Shown: positions 47,806-59,600 of the stretch, piece by piece | Numbering within the stretch: position 1 is the first letter of the stretch | How the letters are laid out: every line of letters begins with the position of its first letter | Source: Dichetophora obliterata | Lineage: Eukaryota; Arthropoda; Insecta; Diptera; Sciomyzidae | Assembly: GCA_963920525.1 (NCBI GenBank) | Contig: OY986437.1 | Span: 34,549,563-34,613,562 of the forward strand | Direction: 5' to 3' | DNA length: 64,000 nt | Notes under the pieces: model-generated | The model's input: only the letters and a program-made list of their open reading frames with translations | The model's database searches: none | Told to the model about the DNA's origin: nothing | Translations under genes and position numbers: made by a program

Positions 47806-48978
47806 TGGCCTTCTTCTAAAATCTTCAAAACCGTATGTACTTCCTATATGTAAAGGTAAAACTTGTGTTAATGATGTCCCTGATTTGTTTATTGATCCAA
47901 ACAAGCAAACTGTTGTATCGAAAATTAAAAATCTTAGCTTTTATATAAATTCTTCGCTTTCCTGTGTCGACTTAGTTTTGTAAAAAATTTTTATTACATC
48001 TAGCGTAACTTTAGAATATCTGCAAGAGTGACACCAGTTAACATTAGACATAAGCTGGTTATACAACTTATTCTACTTGTGATAACAAACTCTGAGGAAC
48101 AATAAACTTGACTTCCTCATTGTTAAAGCATAGTTTCCGAAATGCAATACTTTGATGTGACTAAATAATGCTATGTTCACACTAAGGTCGAAAAGCCGCT
48201 TTTCGGAGATAAATGGCTTTTCAGCTGAAAAACTGCATAATATTAAGTTTTTAGCCATAGAAGAAATGTCAAATGAAAAGCTGCTAATTGTTTGCTTTTC
48301 AGCTAAAAACTCTGAAAAGCTAAATAGCTACCCTGATTATGGTTGTTAAACAGAATTTATTACAAAATTTATTGCTAAAATCCAAGATAAGACTGTATTT
48401 GACATTTCATCTGTCTGTTGATATTGGCCACATTCAGCGAAGTCAACAGTTGGCCACTTTTGTGTTAAAATTTGATGAATGTAAAAATTATAAGAACGCA
48501 TATTAAATCTGATCAGTTAAAATGGCATTTAATTGAGCGAAAAAATTCTATGCTACATGAAAAACATTGTTTAGTGTTCATCTAGTAGATGTTACTACTG
48601 ACACTGTTAAATTTATAAACCCAGAAAGAACGCAGCAAATGAGTGTGAAAATACTTTTCAATTAAATCAATTACATAACTCAATACTCGGGTATTTACCA
48701 AAAAGGTATAAGCTATATTGTAGAAAATTTGGTAAAAAACACATTGTGCAGCAAAACTTTAAGAATTTAATAACTAATGAAATTTATTACTAAAAATAAA
48801 AATGCTCACAGAAAAGTTCTCCAGTGCAAGCACAAAACATAGTAAACGCCATTTCCAGGATTTTCATTTTATGATGAATCTTTAATAAACATTTTTGCTC
48901 TATCTAGAACAGTCAACCTCTTGTCTTTACGATGTATAATTTTTGAGATATTGGACTGTCTAAACATAGTATGCACAT

Positions 48979-49346
48979 TAGGGCGGGTTGATTTAAAAAT
49001 CGCCCATTTCTCAGTGAAAATCATATTCTATGGATCAAAATAAGAAACTTTGCCCGAGGAACTATACCTCACTTACAAATGTTTGTAAACTTTGTTTGGG
49101 AAACACCCCGGGGGGGTTCCAGGGGATGTGCCATTGGCATGGATGTATCGGCCCTCCAAAGTTAAAAGGGGTCGGTCATACATTTGGACTCGATTGGGGC
49201 ACTCTAAATGGGTCAAAGAGGGATTTTTCAAAATATGACCCGACGGTATTGTTCCTCGGGCAAAGTTTCTTATTTTGATCCCTAGAATACGATTTTCACT
49301 GAGCAATGGGCGATTTTTTTGCCTCCGCACAAATCGACCCGGCCTA
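48979..49346. mobile_element. 368-bp MITE with 8-bp target duplication (hAT-type)
   Basis: It begins TAGGGCGGGTTGATTT and ends AATCGACCCGGCCTA. The arms match inward for about 100 bases through AATCGCCCAT, CTCAGTGAAAATC and TTGCCCGAGGAAC. It is flanked on both sides by ATGCACAT (48971-48978 and 49347-49354), the 8-bp duplication typical of hAT elements. The GC-rich centre (CCCCGGGGGGG near 49108) has no coding role. Confidence 0.88.
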
Positions 49347-49464
49347 ATGCACATATACTATGTTTTGATTTTGTAAATTTGTTGTTGCTTCTATTTTCAA
49401 AAAGGTTTACAAAACAAAGTAATTTTATACTATAACACAAAATTTTGCAATAGTTTTAAGAGTG

Positions 49465-49632
49465 ATTCCCGAACAATTAATTGTTCTAACTTTGACCTAA
49501 AACTCAATAAACGATTTCAAACTATCAAACAACTAGAATTTGTATTTAAAATCAAATATGATTTAAACTATCAAACATTTAGTTTATGTATTTCAATCAT
49601 ATAAAATCAACATAATAAATAACAAGGTTATT
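49465..49632. repeat. dispersed repeat, inverted copy of 20378-20545
   Basis: AACAATTAATTGTTCTAAC, AAACTATCAAACAACTAGAA and AACATAATAAATAACAAGG are the reverse complement of strings at 20378-20545 in matching order. Confidence 0.75.
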
Positions 49633-51580
49633 TAGAAAAAACTTTAAGTAAATAGTTTATAATGTATTAAAACAAATAAACAGCAAATATTCAAGTATTT
49701 GAAGCTGCTTGACTATAGATAATGATAGTGAAATCAAAGGTGATTTGACATTCAAACTAAGAGAACACTAAATTATGATGTCTTACTTTTAAAAAATAAT
49801 TAATATGAAAATATGAAGTGTAAACTTGAAAAAATGAATAAATTTATGTGTTTGAATTTTGAATTTGAATTTGATTTTATTATTAAATTATATTCTCTTA
49901 TAATATTCTCTTATTAAATTATATAATATTATATTCTCTTAAATGCAGCGAATTTAGATATTTCAGTTGGGATAACAACATTTTAAGGATACTGAAAAAA
50001 TATATGATACAAAATAACAATGATAACAATGATTAAAGTAAAGATTGTTTAAAATTAAATTACATCAAACAAATTGAAAAGCATTGATGAGAAAAGAGAG
50101 GACAACAGCAAAATGATTTTTATTTAAAAGAAGAGCATTCGTTGTTGTGTAGGAAAGTTAAGGTTAAAGGATTTAATTAAGGAGAAATTCAAAGCAGAGT
50201 TAATAGAAATATTCGTAGACTAATTGCTTAAATTTCGTTATATTGTTAACGCGTTTTATATGATTTGGCAAAGAGCTCCAAAGTTGCAAAGCACTAATGA
50301 AAAAAGTCTACTAGATTCGTTGTATTTAAAATGCGGAACTAAGAGAAATAAATTTGGAGTGGATCTGCAGGATTAAAGTTTTCGAACAAGTAGTTTGGAT
50401 TTTTCAAAATTAAAAATCTATGCAGAAATATACAGTTTCTTGCATTGAGATATTATGTGATACTATGACCAAGTATGCAGTTGCTAAAAGCATATATATA
50501 TGGTCAAACCTTGGAATACCATAGACTTATAAAACTGCATTGTTATATGCCATTTAAAGTTTATGTAACGATCTTTATTCGAGCTCACTAAAGACAACTT
50601 CGAGGTACAATTAATCAGGGGTACAATTAATTGTGTCACTAATTATCGCCTAGTTTCAGTGGGAACAAACATCGATGCCTTTAATAAGGAAAATTTAACA
50701 AATATTCACTATCTTCAAGAAAATGTTCATCAATAAGTTTTTTAGTTCACTAAAATTGCCAAAGATGTAATTTAATGCGATTGTGTTAATAATATTCATA
50801 AAGTATTTTTCATAGTAAAATATTCATAGAAAAGAAACTTCCCGCTGTTTCATAATACTATAACAAATTCACATTTTAATGTGTATACTTTCTTATGTTG
50901 GCTTGATGATTTTCTCTATTTAATATATCTTAAGTCTGGTCACTGAGTTTGACTTGAGCACAAAATATTGCATCATCTATTTTTAGCAAAAATTAGTAAT
51001 AATTTTAATTCAGATTTTGACCGCCTTTCTGCTTAACGGCGAACCAGAAATGATTCAAAGTTTTATAAAAACAACATGTGTCTATTTGTCTTGAAAAGAT
51101 GCTTAACATTTGCAAGATTTTTGCAACATTAACATATAAATTCAATCAATTTGTATAATTTTTATATTATATAAAAACCATGCACAAAAACGAGATTATC
51201 AAACTTGAAAACATGTTTCAAATAAAAACTCAAACTATATTGGTGCATAATATTTTCGCATAATGCTTGATGTTATATAACCTTATGATAATATGTTTTT
51301 TTTCTGATTAAAAACGATAATTTTAAAATTAATTTAACATAAATGCACAACTCTAAAGTTGTATAGATTAATAAGTATTTTAAGCTAATTTTTTAAAAGT
51401 AAAACTTATTTAATCATTATTTATATATATTGCCTGATATTTGCCTTGATTTAAATTATCTATGCAAAAACCAAAAATAGAAAGGAAAAAAATTGGTGTT
51501 TGTTGTTTTGACTCTGCTTTTTAAAAATTGAATCAAAATCACATTTTGCAAAAACTTGCATAAAATCCAAAGCCATTTCA
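49633..51580. other. AT-rich intergenic DNA upstream of the gene
   Basis: No repeat or gene supported. A TTATATTCTCTTA duplication occurs near 49889-49940. Confidence 0.5.
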
Positions 51581-51586
51581 ATGTTT

Positions 51587-51612
51587 AACAAAAGACTTAA
51601 GAAACAAACTTC
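51587..51612 (+). promoter_or_regulatory. GACTTAAG bipartite motif, copy 1
   Basis: AACAAAAGACTTAAG, then AAAC, then AAACTTC. It is about 570 bases upstream of the inferred start site. It matches the other copies over about 26 bases while flanking DNA differs. Function unknown; a transcription-factor composite site is one possibility. Confidence 0.5.
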
Positions 51613-51920
51613 AAAGCACTTCACATCAATAACCATTAAGTTAATTTATTCTTAAGGATCTGATATGTCCAAAAATCGTATATAAATTTGCCACCACAGC
51701 TAAAGCATCTCAAGCTCATAGTTAAGTTCCATTCATTGCATTAATGAAGCGCGTTCATTACAACTGCAATTGAGCGCGCAAGACAATGAATCACATTCAT
51801 TTTGATAACTTCTTAAGATTTCTTGAAAAAACTTTTGCGCTCTCTTTAACTTTGTGCCGCAGCGCAACTCTAGACAGAGCTGTTAGCTTAAACGATACGC
51901 TGGCGCTAACTTGTGCCATA

Positions 51921-51948
51921 CATTCATTCATTCATTCATTCATTCATT
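51921..51948. repeat. (CATT)7 microsatellite
   Basis: Seven uninterrupted CATT units about 230 bases upstream of the inferred transcription start. Confidence 0.95.
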
Positions 51949-52151
51949 GTTACCAACGTCGACACTTGAGTGGAGAGCTTTTTTGTATAGTTCCACTTTT
52001 CATTCGCTTCTTAAGCCATCGGCTGCTTCAGCGACAGCAAAAAAATACACTAGTGAACAGCAGCCAGTTTCTTCTGTGATTCATTTGCAGCGCGTGCAGC
52101 ACTGCGTGGTTGTGTTTGTGGATCGTTTGAGCTTGTTCATTCAAAAGGTAT

Positions 52152-52187
52152 TATATATCCGTTCCAAAGCCAAACGCAGTTCAGTTT
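52152..52187 (+). promoter_or_regulatory. core promoter: TATA box plus initiator
   Basis: TATATAT at 52152-52158 lies at -31 to -25 relative to the A (52183) of TCAGTTT at 52181-52187, which fits the insect initiator TCAKTY. This spacing is the textbook arrangement. Downstream GC-rich sequence has only a weak resemblance to MTE or DPE elements. The next ATG in good context is the signal-peptide start 472 bases on. Confidence 0.6.
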
Positions 52188-52654
52188 GGTGCTTAAACGC
52201 GGTGCGCGAATCTCGTACTCTGGATTAGCTGTATCGACGTCATTGGATTAGCAACACATTAGTTGCAGAGTGCAGCAGCAGCAACAGCAGTCACAGCGCA
52301 CAACAAAAAGCATCGATAACGACTATTCACGACGTGTTTACCAAGCGGATATCCTGCTGGGAAAAAAACGTTTTCAATTTCGATTTCGTTCAAAACAACA
52401 TTTAAGAAGCAAACACCGCAAAACAAGTCGTGTGATAAAGCGAACATTTAATAAAAAATAAAGCAAAAAAAACACAAAAAACCAAAACAAGGATACGTGT
52501 TGCGAACGTAATGTGTTGAGTGCAAACATACAAGCAAGTTTTACAAATTATTTAACAAAAAATAATTGATTAATTTTATGAGTAAAAATTACAAATAAAA
52601 AACAAATTTTAATTAAACTTAAAATAACAAACGATTTTTAAGAAGTTGAACAAA
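52183..52654 (+). other. inferred 5' UTR with two short uORFs
   Basis: The sequence is repeat-poor and GC-richer, with CAGCAGCAGCAACAGCAG near 52273 and ATCGATA at about 52312 (close to the DREF site TATCGATA). Upstream ATGs open only two tiny frames: 52511-52519 (2 codons) and 52578-52598 (6 codons). This would allow reinitiation at 52655. Confidence 0.5.
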
Positions 52655-52793
52655 ATGTCAAACAAGTGGAAGCTGAATCGTGAGCTTAACATATTTCTAG
52701 CCGTTTTGGCTATATGTGGCTTTGTATTGGATTTAAACGCTGTGCACGCAGTGCGTATCGCAGGACAGCAGTCGCAACAGCAACGTTCTAAAG
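52655..52793 (+). CDS. first coding exon of an unidentified secreted or membrane protein
   Basis: The start is in the context ACAAAATG, close to the fly consensus. The exon has 46 codons plus one base. The N-terminus MSNKWKLNREL is basic and is followed by the hydrophobic core IFLAVLAICGFVL and DLNAVHA, with a likely signal-peptidase cut after VHA (residue 32). The mature start VRIAGQQSQQQRSK is Gln-rich. The exon ends AAAG|GTGAGT, a strong donor giving a phase 1 intron. Signal peptide plus phase 1 intron is usual for modular extracellular proteins. No second exon is recognisable in the remaining 11 kb, so intron 1 probably runs past the window. I do not recognise the protein. Confidence 0.7.
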
Positions 52794-52918
52794 GTGAGTT
52801 AATTCAAGCGGCATGCCACAAGAATAATGTGAGGACAATAATGCAGTTGTAAAGAGATAAATTACCCACAGTCTTAAACGCTATCAGTTAAGAAACGAGA
52901 TGTAAAAGTCATTTGTTA

Positions 52919-52944
52919 AACGAAAGACTTAAGCGACAAACTCG
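52919..52944 (+). promoter_or_regulatory. GACTTAAG bipartite motif, copy 2
   Basis: AACGAAAGACTTAAG, CGAC, AAACTCG. It is 126 bases inside the intron. Confidence 0.5.
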
Positions 52945-53073
52945 TTAGTCATACAGATTTGAGTGTTGGTTAAGATTTTTGTAGCATAAAAAAAGTGCGT
53001 CTTAAATGACTGCTTTAAGCAGATGAGTGCTTTAAGCTAAAAAAATGCAAAGAAAGTGATCGCGTTTGCCAAA

Positions 53074-53099
53074 AACAAAAGACTTAAGACACAAACTTC
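53074..53099 (+). promoter_or_regulatory. GACTTAAG bipartite motif, copy 3
   Basis: AACAAAAGACTTAAG, ACAC, AAACTTC. It is 155 bases after copy 2, same strand. Confidence 0.5.
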
Positions 53100-54180
53100 T
53101 GCTGCTACTAAGTGCTAATTTAAAAATATGTTGCAGAAATATTAATTAAATCAAAATAGAAATACAGAAAAAATCCAAACAAGTGTTCTTTAAAGAGCAA
53201 TAAAAACGAAAAAATTTTTTAAAGCAAAGTTTTTATCTTAACTGATATGTTTATTTAAAATCATCGGTGCTTCTGTGTTTTGACGTGTAACTTCTGATAA
53301 ACTGAAACTATTAGAACCATATTTGCACAATAATTTTGCTTTGTTGACCCGATGGTCAGCTTTGTCAGAATCTGATAGGTAAAACACAAGAGGGAGCTGT
53401 AGTTCAAAAATAAATACTTTCTAAGTCATAAAAGATACAAAAATATATTAACACAGATTCCTTTAAGTAAGCATTTATCTTTTGTGAAATATATACTTCG
53501 TATAACTAGATATTTCTAGCGTCTAGGAAATTTTAAAATAGCCCCCGTATTCAAAAGCACTCCAATATCTTGAAAACTATGAATTTTCTAGGCTAAGCGC
53601 ATTATTTATTGTATGCGCTTTTAGTATGAAAGGAATTGAGTAAAGAGAAATATTGGTCTGCGGAAGCTTTTCCATGGTGTATAAAAAAATCAAATTATTT
53701 AGACATCACAAGCATTAAGATATCTTGAAAACTATAGATTTTCTTAGACCAATGCTTTTTTATGCAAATCCACAACCTCAGAATGATAAAAAAAATATAT
53801 ATTCAAATTTTGGACTTAGAAGCATATATCTTTTTTGTTTTCGAACAGATTTAGCATAATTATTTTCTGTCAAAATGTTCACTGAAATAATTATATTAAA
53901 ATGAGACAGTCTTGAGAGTTGCATCAAAATGTACTTCTATATAATTACTGTTTTTAAAAATACTGTAAAATATTTAATGCTGTTTAAAAAATATGGCAAA
54001 AGTGGTTCGCGTTGTAAAAACAATTTAAATTAAATTGGCATTTAACTTTTTCATATTTTTTTATTAGCAAAAATGGTTCCAGTTTTGGGGTTCAATTTTG
54101 AAACTGCTTCTGACATCAAAAAAACAATGTTATTACCCTCGTTGATTTTTTTTTATGAAATTAAACGTTGATTATGCAAT

Positions 54181-54240
54181 AGCGTGTCCCAAAAAAATCG
54201 TGTTTGATGTCCGCGGCTTTCCACTTCCATTCATGGATTC
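54181..54240 (+). repeat. terminus of the fold-back family (fragment)
   Basis: GTGTCCCAAAAAAATCGTGT followed by GATGTCCGCGGCTTTCCACT is the outer end of the 4853-5620 family. The similarity stops after about 55 bases. Confidence 0.6.
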
Positions 54241-54695
54241 TATTTTTAATTAAAAGTAAATCATAAACGACTAATTTTGTTTGGACAAGATTGCGTGATA
54301 CAGCTTTCATAATATTGAAAATTGTGTAAAAATATAAAAAAAAGCATTTAGAAATTTTCGAAAAAAAATAATTGAAAGAAATTCATTTCAATGCTTTACT
54401 GTTTTGTAAATTAAATAAATAGAATACAGTACGACAGTGTTTGGTACACATGAGAAATGTTGACAGGATATGGAAATAGGCTTAAAATAAAGAAATATGT
54501 GTCTCGGCGTTTTGCTGTAGCACGTCAGAATTTTAAGAAAATCGATTTTTAAACTTCGAAGTACCGTGAATTTTCACTTGTAATGTAATACTATTAAAAA
54601 AATTTCTATAAAAACAGAATGGGTGAACCGATTTTAATGCTTGAGCCAGTTTTGAAAAGGGAATTAAATTTTAAATTTTTTTTTAAAAACAATTT

Positions 54696-54935
54696 TTTTC
54701 TCTGCTAGATGGCGCTTTAATTTTCATGTAAAGTTAAAAAATAACCAAAAATGTACGAAATTCATTACAAATACAATGTTGTTAATTTGAAATCCAAAAA
54801 CCAAAGTAGAATGTGCTTCGCAAGCACATACATTTACATTACATAACATTACATTTTTGGTTATTTTTTAACTTTACATGAAAATTAAAGCGCCATCTAG
54901 CGGAGAAAAATTGTTTTTTTAAGAAAAAAAAATCC
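54696..54935. repeat. hairpin repeat carrying two divergent CTCF-like sites
   Basis: Left arm about 54690-54758 and right arm about 54849-54914 are inverted: GCGCTTTAATTTTCATGTAA pairs with TTACATGAAAATTAAAGCGC. GTGCTTCGCAAGCAC forms a small hairpin in the ~90-base loop. Each arm includes a CTCF-like core: 54702-54715 (+), CTGCTAGATGGCGC, and 54890-54903 (-), CCGCTAGATGGCGC, 13 of 14 to CCASYAGRKGGCRS. It probably is a small mobile element. Confidence 0.7.
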
Positions 54936-54956
54936 ACATTTTGTCGTACTGTGTAA

Positions 54957-55150
54957 TAGGATGTCCCAAAAATGTATTTTTTTTTTTGCACGTGTCCGCG
55001 GCTTTCATACTTTCACTTGACTTTAGAAACACCCTCTGTGAAGCGCATCTCAATTGGTAAAGGTTTAGAGGTCGCGAATTCATTTTCTAATTTTCGCATA
55101 CGATTTGTATCGGGAAAAATCAGTTTTGATGGTAAATTAAATTTAGAGTC
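54957..55150 (+). mobile_element. partial copy of the fold-back family
   Basis: It starts TAGGATGTCCCAAAAATG, then GTCCGCGGCTTTCATACTTT, ACACCCTCTGTGAAGCGCAT and GAATTCATTTTCTAATTTTC. It matches the 4853-5100 arm, with the outer end that copy lacks. The second arm is absent. Confidence 0.8.
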
Positions 55151-56503
55151 ATTGGAAAAAAGGCTTTTCATATTTTTCATGTGGACTAGCAGTTCTATTT
55201 AAAACATTTATTGCACGAACATGATACCTGTTTGCCACATAAAAAATACTTTGGAATAATCGATCTTAGTTTTGAAAAAATATATTTCTGTATGCAAAAA
55301 TGGACTTTAACAGGAAAACTTTGAATTTCGACGACAAGCGATACCAGTAATATTAAAATGGTTTAAAAAACAAAAAGATATTAAAAGAAAAATTTTTTTG
55401 TGCCTAACAAAAGCAACGCTGTGGTTTCTTTGTACAAGCTTGCAAAATTTAAATAGCGCAGGTACAAAACAAAGGTATGTTTTTTCATCTTTTTAGGACC
55501 TAAATTATAGGTATATTACCTATAAAAATAAATTTTGTTCTTAGTTTAGCCTAGCCATTGAAAGGGTTAAGGACATTTTTATCAATAATACTAAAGTTGA
55601 ACGAAAAATATGTAGATTTAGTGTAGTTCATTTGATTTAATTTAAAAATTGAAAGCAATTTTTACAACTATTACCTTTTTGCTCATCAGAAAACAAGTGC
55701 CTTTTTAAAGAAATAACTACATTTGCTAATAACAGTTTTTAAACTTTAATCAATATGTACGAAAAAATATTTCGAATACTCACGTTTTTATCTATAATTT
55801 TATTGTATACAAAAACTGATTTTAAATTAAAAATTTTGTTTATTTTTCAATATACTAAATTGTTTTTTTTTTATACATTTGGCATTATTCGAATGGCTAA
55901 TGAATTTATCATTGATGAAATCATGCATTTAATTATTTAATTAAAACAGTTCTTGAACTCGGCATGAAATATTTTAGCCAGGGCTTCATATGATTGCAAC
56001 AAAAGTTTAAAATGATTTTTTAAAAAAAACATAAGAAATATATATGTAAACAGCTGTTTGAAGGTTATTAGCTTTATGTTTGCCAAGCATGCCGCAACGC
56101 AATGTGCACCTTCCTCTAACATAAAAAAATAAACTCTATTTTTGAACAATTTAATAGAATTTCCTGCCATATAGTATGTACGTAAATAGTACTGACAAGT
56201 TAACGCTAGCAACAGTCGCTATATGTTAATGGCCATAATTATAGAGCGCAGTGAAGTTGTTGTGATAACGGCAAAAACAACACATATTTTCTATTATATA
56301 AGAGCAGTTTAAGCAGCATGCAATAACTACACGTTAAGCGTTTTGAAAAAGTCAATCGAATTTTTTAATAAAAATAGTATAATAATAATAGTGTAAACAA
56401 TACGTGAAAAAAACAACAAATAAAGGTACATTTTTTAAAAGTGCTCAAAATAGTTGCAGCAGAAATAACATCAAGCCAAATTTAAATTTTTTTACTCTGT
56501 GAA

Positions 56504-56529
56504 AACAAAAGACTTAAGCAACGAACTTC
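56504..56529 (+). promoter_or_regulatory. GACTTAAG bipartite motif, copy 4
   Basis: AACAAAAGACTTAAG, CAAC, GAACTTC. Confidence 0.5.
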
Positions 56530-56621
56530 TCTCAGCTGCCAGCAACAGCTTTATCTATTATATTCTGCAACTAAAAACAACTTGACTAAAACATGCTGAC
56601 ACATTTTACTGACTCAAGTAG

Positions 56622-56647
56622 AACAAAAGACTTAAGCAACGAACTCG
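56622..56647 (+). promoter_or_regulatory. GACTTAAG bipartite motif, copy 5
   Basis: AACAAAAGACTTAAG, CAAC, GAACTCG. It is 118 bases after copy 4 and identical to it for 24 bases. Confidence 0.5.
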
Positions 56648-59600
56648 CTAAATCGGTAGCTTGCCAGTTTCGCTCTTGCTCTTTAATCTGTGTGCTCTGC
56701 AATCTTGTGTGCTCTTCAATATACAGCGATTTTATGGCTCTTTTTTTTAGCTTTTGCATTTATTGAAATCAACCGTTCAGTCTTTCATAAAAATCACCAT
56801 CAATAATTAACAAACCATCACAAATTTAGCCATTATACTTTTATATGTTGGCTTAAACGTTTTCATCAATTAATTTAAGCGCGCGCATGGTTATTAACAT
56901 AATCATCAAATTGTGCAGAAAAAAGATGAACAAATTACAACTTATTCGCTTAATTGAAACATCATTAAATACAAATAAAAGTAGTGCTTTCAATCAAATG
57001 TCCAAACTGACAAGCAAATCAGCTTAAATCATCAACACCAGCTTGATTTGTGCTCATTTAAGTGCCATTGTTTTTTATGATATGTCTGTCTGTCTATCTA
57101 TATATGTATGTCTGTTCATTTGTCTGTTGTGAAGTGTGCTGCGCATGCTCTTAAGCCAAAGTTATGGCTGTAATGGTAACAACAATGAAGACACCAACAA
57201 TAATGGCATCAGAAACTTCAACGTAAGCATCATTTACTTAATATAAAGATGTGCAAATCAATCGTCATGGCTTAAAATAAATGATATAGTAGATATAAAA
57301 GAGGCTGTAATTAAGCTGTGCACTGTTTATGAATAGTATGTACTGTTATTTTTTCATTTTCATTTATGTTTTCAGTTTTGTTATAATTTTTTTCTTTTCT
57401 TTTTTGGCATGCATATCAATCATCAGATTGTGAGAAATTTAATTCCCACAATATTTAGCTAAATTTTAAGCTGATGAGTTTTAATTTTAACACAAAACTA
57501 TTGTAATTTATATTTAGTAATATGTTAAACACAAGGTAGTGTTGATTAGAGTATGAAAGAGTTACCATAATTGTGTTAAATTTCAATTTCGACTTTTTCT
57601 TTTCTACTTACAGAGGCCATATTTTGTGTTAATGTAACGTTGAAAAGCTGTTGTTGTGGGAATTGAATAAACAATTTTTATCGCAGCCTTTTACTTGAAA
57701 GGCAACATTTTTGAAAATGATGTTTTGTGGTGGCTTTAAAAAAATCTAACCACCTTCTTGTTTATTTCACACACATCTGTCTATATTTTATATTTGTTTT
57801 AAATTTCGTATTTAAGTTCAAATACTTTCTTAAGCAATTTTAGCATTAAAATCATGCGCTGCAAATTTTATTGTTTTAGAATTTTGTTAAATTTAAAGCT
57901 TTTGTTAAAATTTATAATGATCTTTTACTATTTTACTAGCCTTTGTAAGCAATAGTTTTACTCATTCTGTATTTGGAAAAAAACGTGTTAATTTTTACGA
58001 AAAACAAAATCACGCCGAATCTGTTAAAAAAAATTTAAACATTTTCCAATTGTTGCTTGTTTTTTCAGCTCATTTTATTTTATTGCCAGTTTAACACTGA
58101 TCTAGTTGCAATTTTTAATTAGTTTGTTCAACTATAATAAAATGCGGTTTTTTCCATTGACTTTGTTGATGCCGTTTAAGCATTTCTTGTCACACTAATT
58201 TGAAAGTTGCTTGCATCCATTTTTGTTTGAGGTGTGTTGTGTCCTGCATTGCTTATTTTGGTCATAATTTTGACCAAAGTAGTTCATTTACAGTTTATGT
58301 CCAAACTTAAAAAGTTGGTAATGCAGGTAATTGTGACTTTTAGTTATATAAATGTATTTTAAGCTAACTTAAAATTATTTTTGAAAAAAATATTATTATC
58401 AGTGTTTTTTTTTAATACAACATCTTAAAATTGCTTTTAAAAGAATTAATATTGATTTTTAAAAATTTCGAAGCAAAACACAAACACTTTAAATTTTTCA
58501 ATAGTGAGGCATTTTTTTATGTTATGTCGTATATATTTTAACCTCTTTTCCTGCTTGTCATTTCAAATTGATCAGTTAAATGTTACAAGCCCTTATAGGT
58601 GTAAAGATACAAAACTCTCTCTTATCAAATTGATACATAAAACCTAGATATTTATGGGTTCGACTGATAGATTTCAGTAAATTTTTTCTTCTTGACCTCA
58701 TCCACCTAATCTACCATCTATTCTGATGATTGTTGGTTTCGGGTTGTATATCGTATACTATTTCTTTTGAATAAAAAATAAATGTTCGAATATATTCGAA
58801 TTTATATGTTAACTCTGAGCCTTTTTACAGTGTTGCAATAGTTGTTAATTATGCAATAGCTCATTTATAAAATCATGCATTGAAACTACCACTGAATTCA
58901 TACGAAACCAAGTTAAATATACTTGTTTTCTCCTTTGAATAAATAACATTTTCTCCTTGTTATATTTTCCACGTCAAATATTTTAAAAACAATGAAAAAC
59001 CTGTACGATATTTCCATTAATTTCTAGTAGTTCTAATATATGCATTTTATATTTTCAATTTCAATTATTTATTTTTCTTTTTTATACTTTACTTAGATGT
59101 TGGTTTAAGTAAAACAAAAATCTACAGTTAAAATACTTTAACTCTGTTAGAATTTAATTTTAATACAAAAAGTAATTTATTTAATAGTAAATTGTATTGA
59201 TTTTGTTTTTGTGTCTACTTCTTATCGCTTGGTTAAAATGTTACCTCCAGTAAAACAATTTTTTCATTTCTTTTAAGATTACTTTTAATACACATAATAC
59301 ATTAAATAAAAATTTATTTTGGCTTTGATTTGTATTACAATTTAAAACTCATTCTTTAACTTTGTAGAAAGCTTCACTCCTTTCCATTTGATGATAACAA
59401 GAAATCAAGATGCTGAAATAAAATTTGCTTCAAGTAAACGAATAGTAATAAGCCATTTATTTTAACTACACTATACTACTTTTGTGTGCTACATACTAGC
59501 CATTAAATATTCAGCTACTTTCCCATACTTGTCAGTCAACGTTGGTCATCAACAATGCATGAACTGGTCTTTTATTCTTTTTCACGATTTTCTTCTCAGT

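Noticed and set aside
49030..49354. Overlapping open frames of 82 and 93 codons
   Set aside because: They lie within a palindromic MITE and arise from its GC-rich centre.
51786..52228. Plus-strand frames with FIHSFIHS-type repeats
   Set aside because: They read through the (CATT)7 microsatellite and across the inferred TATA box and start site.
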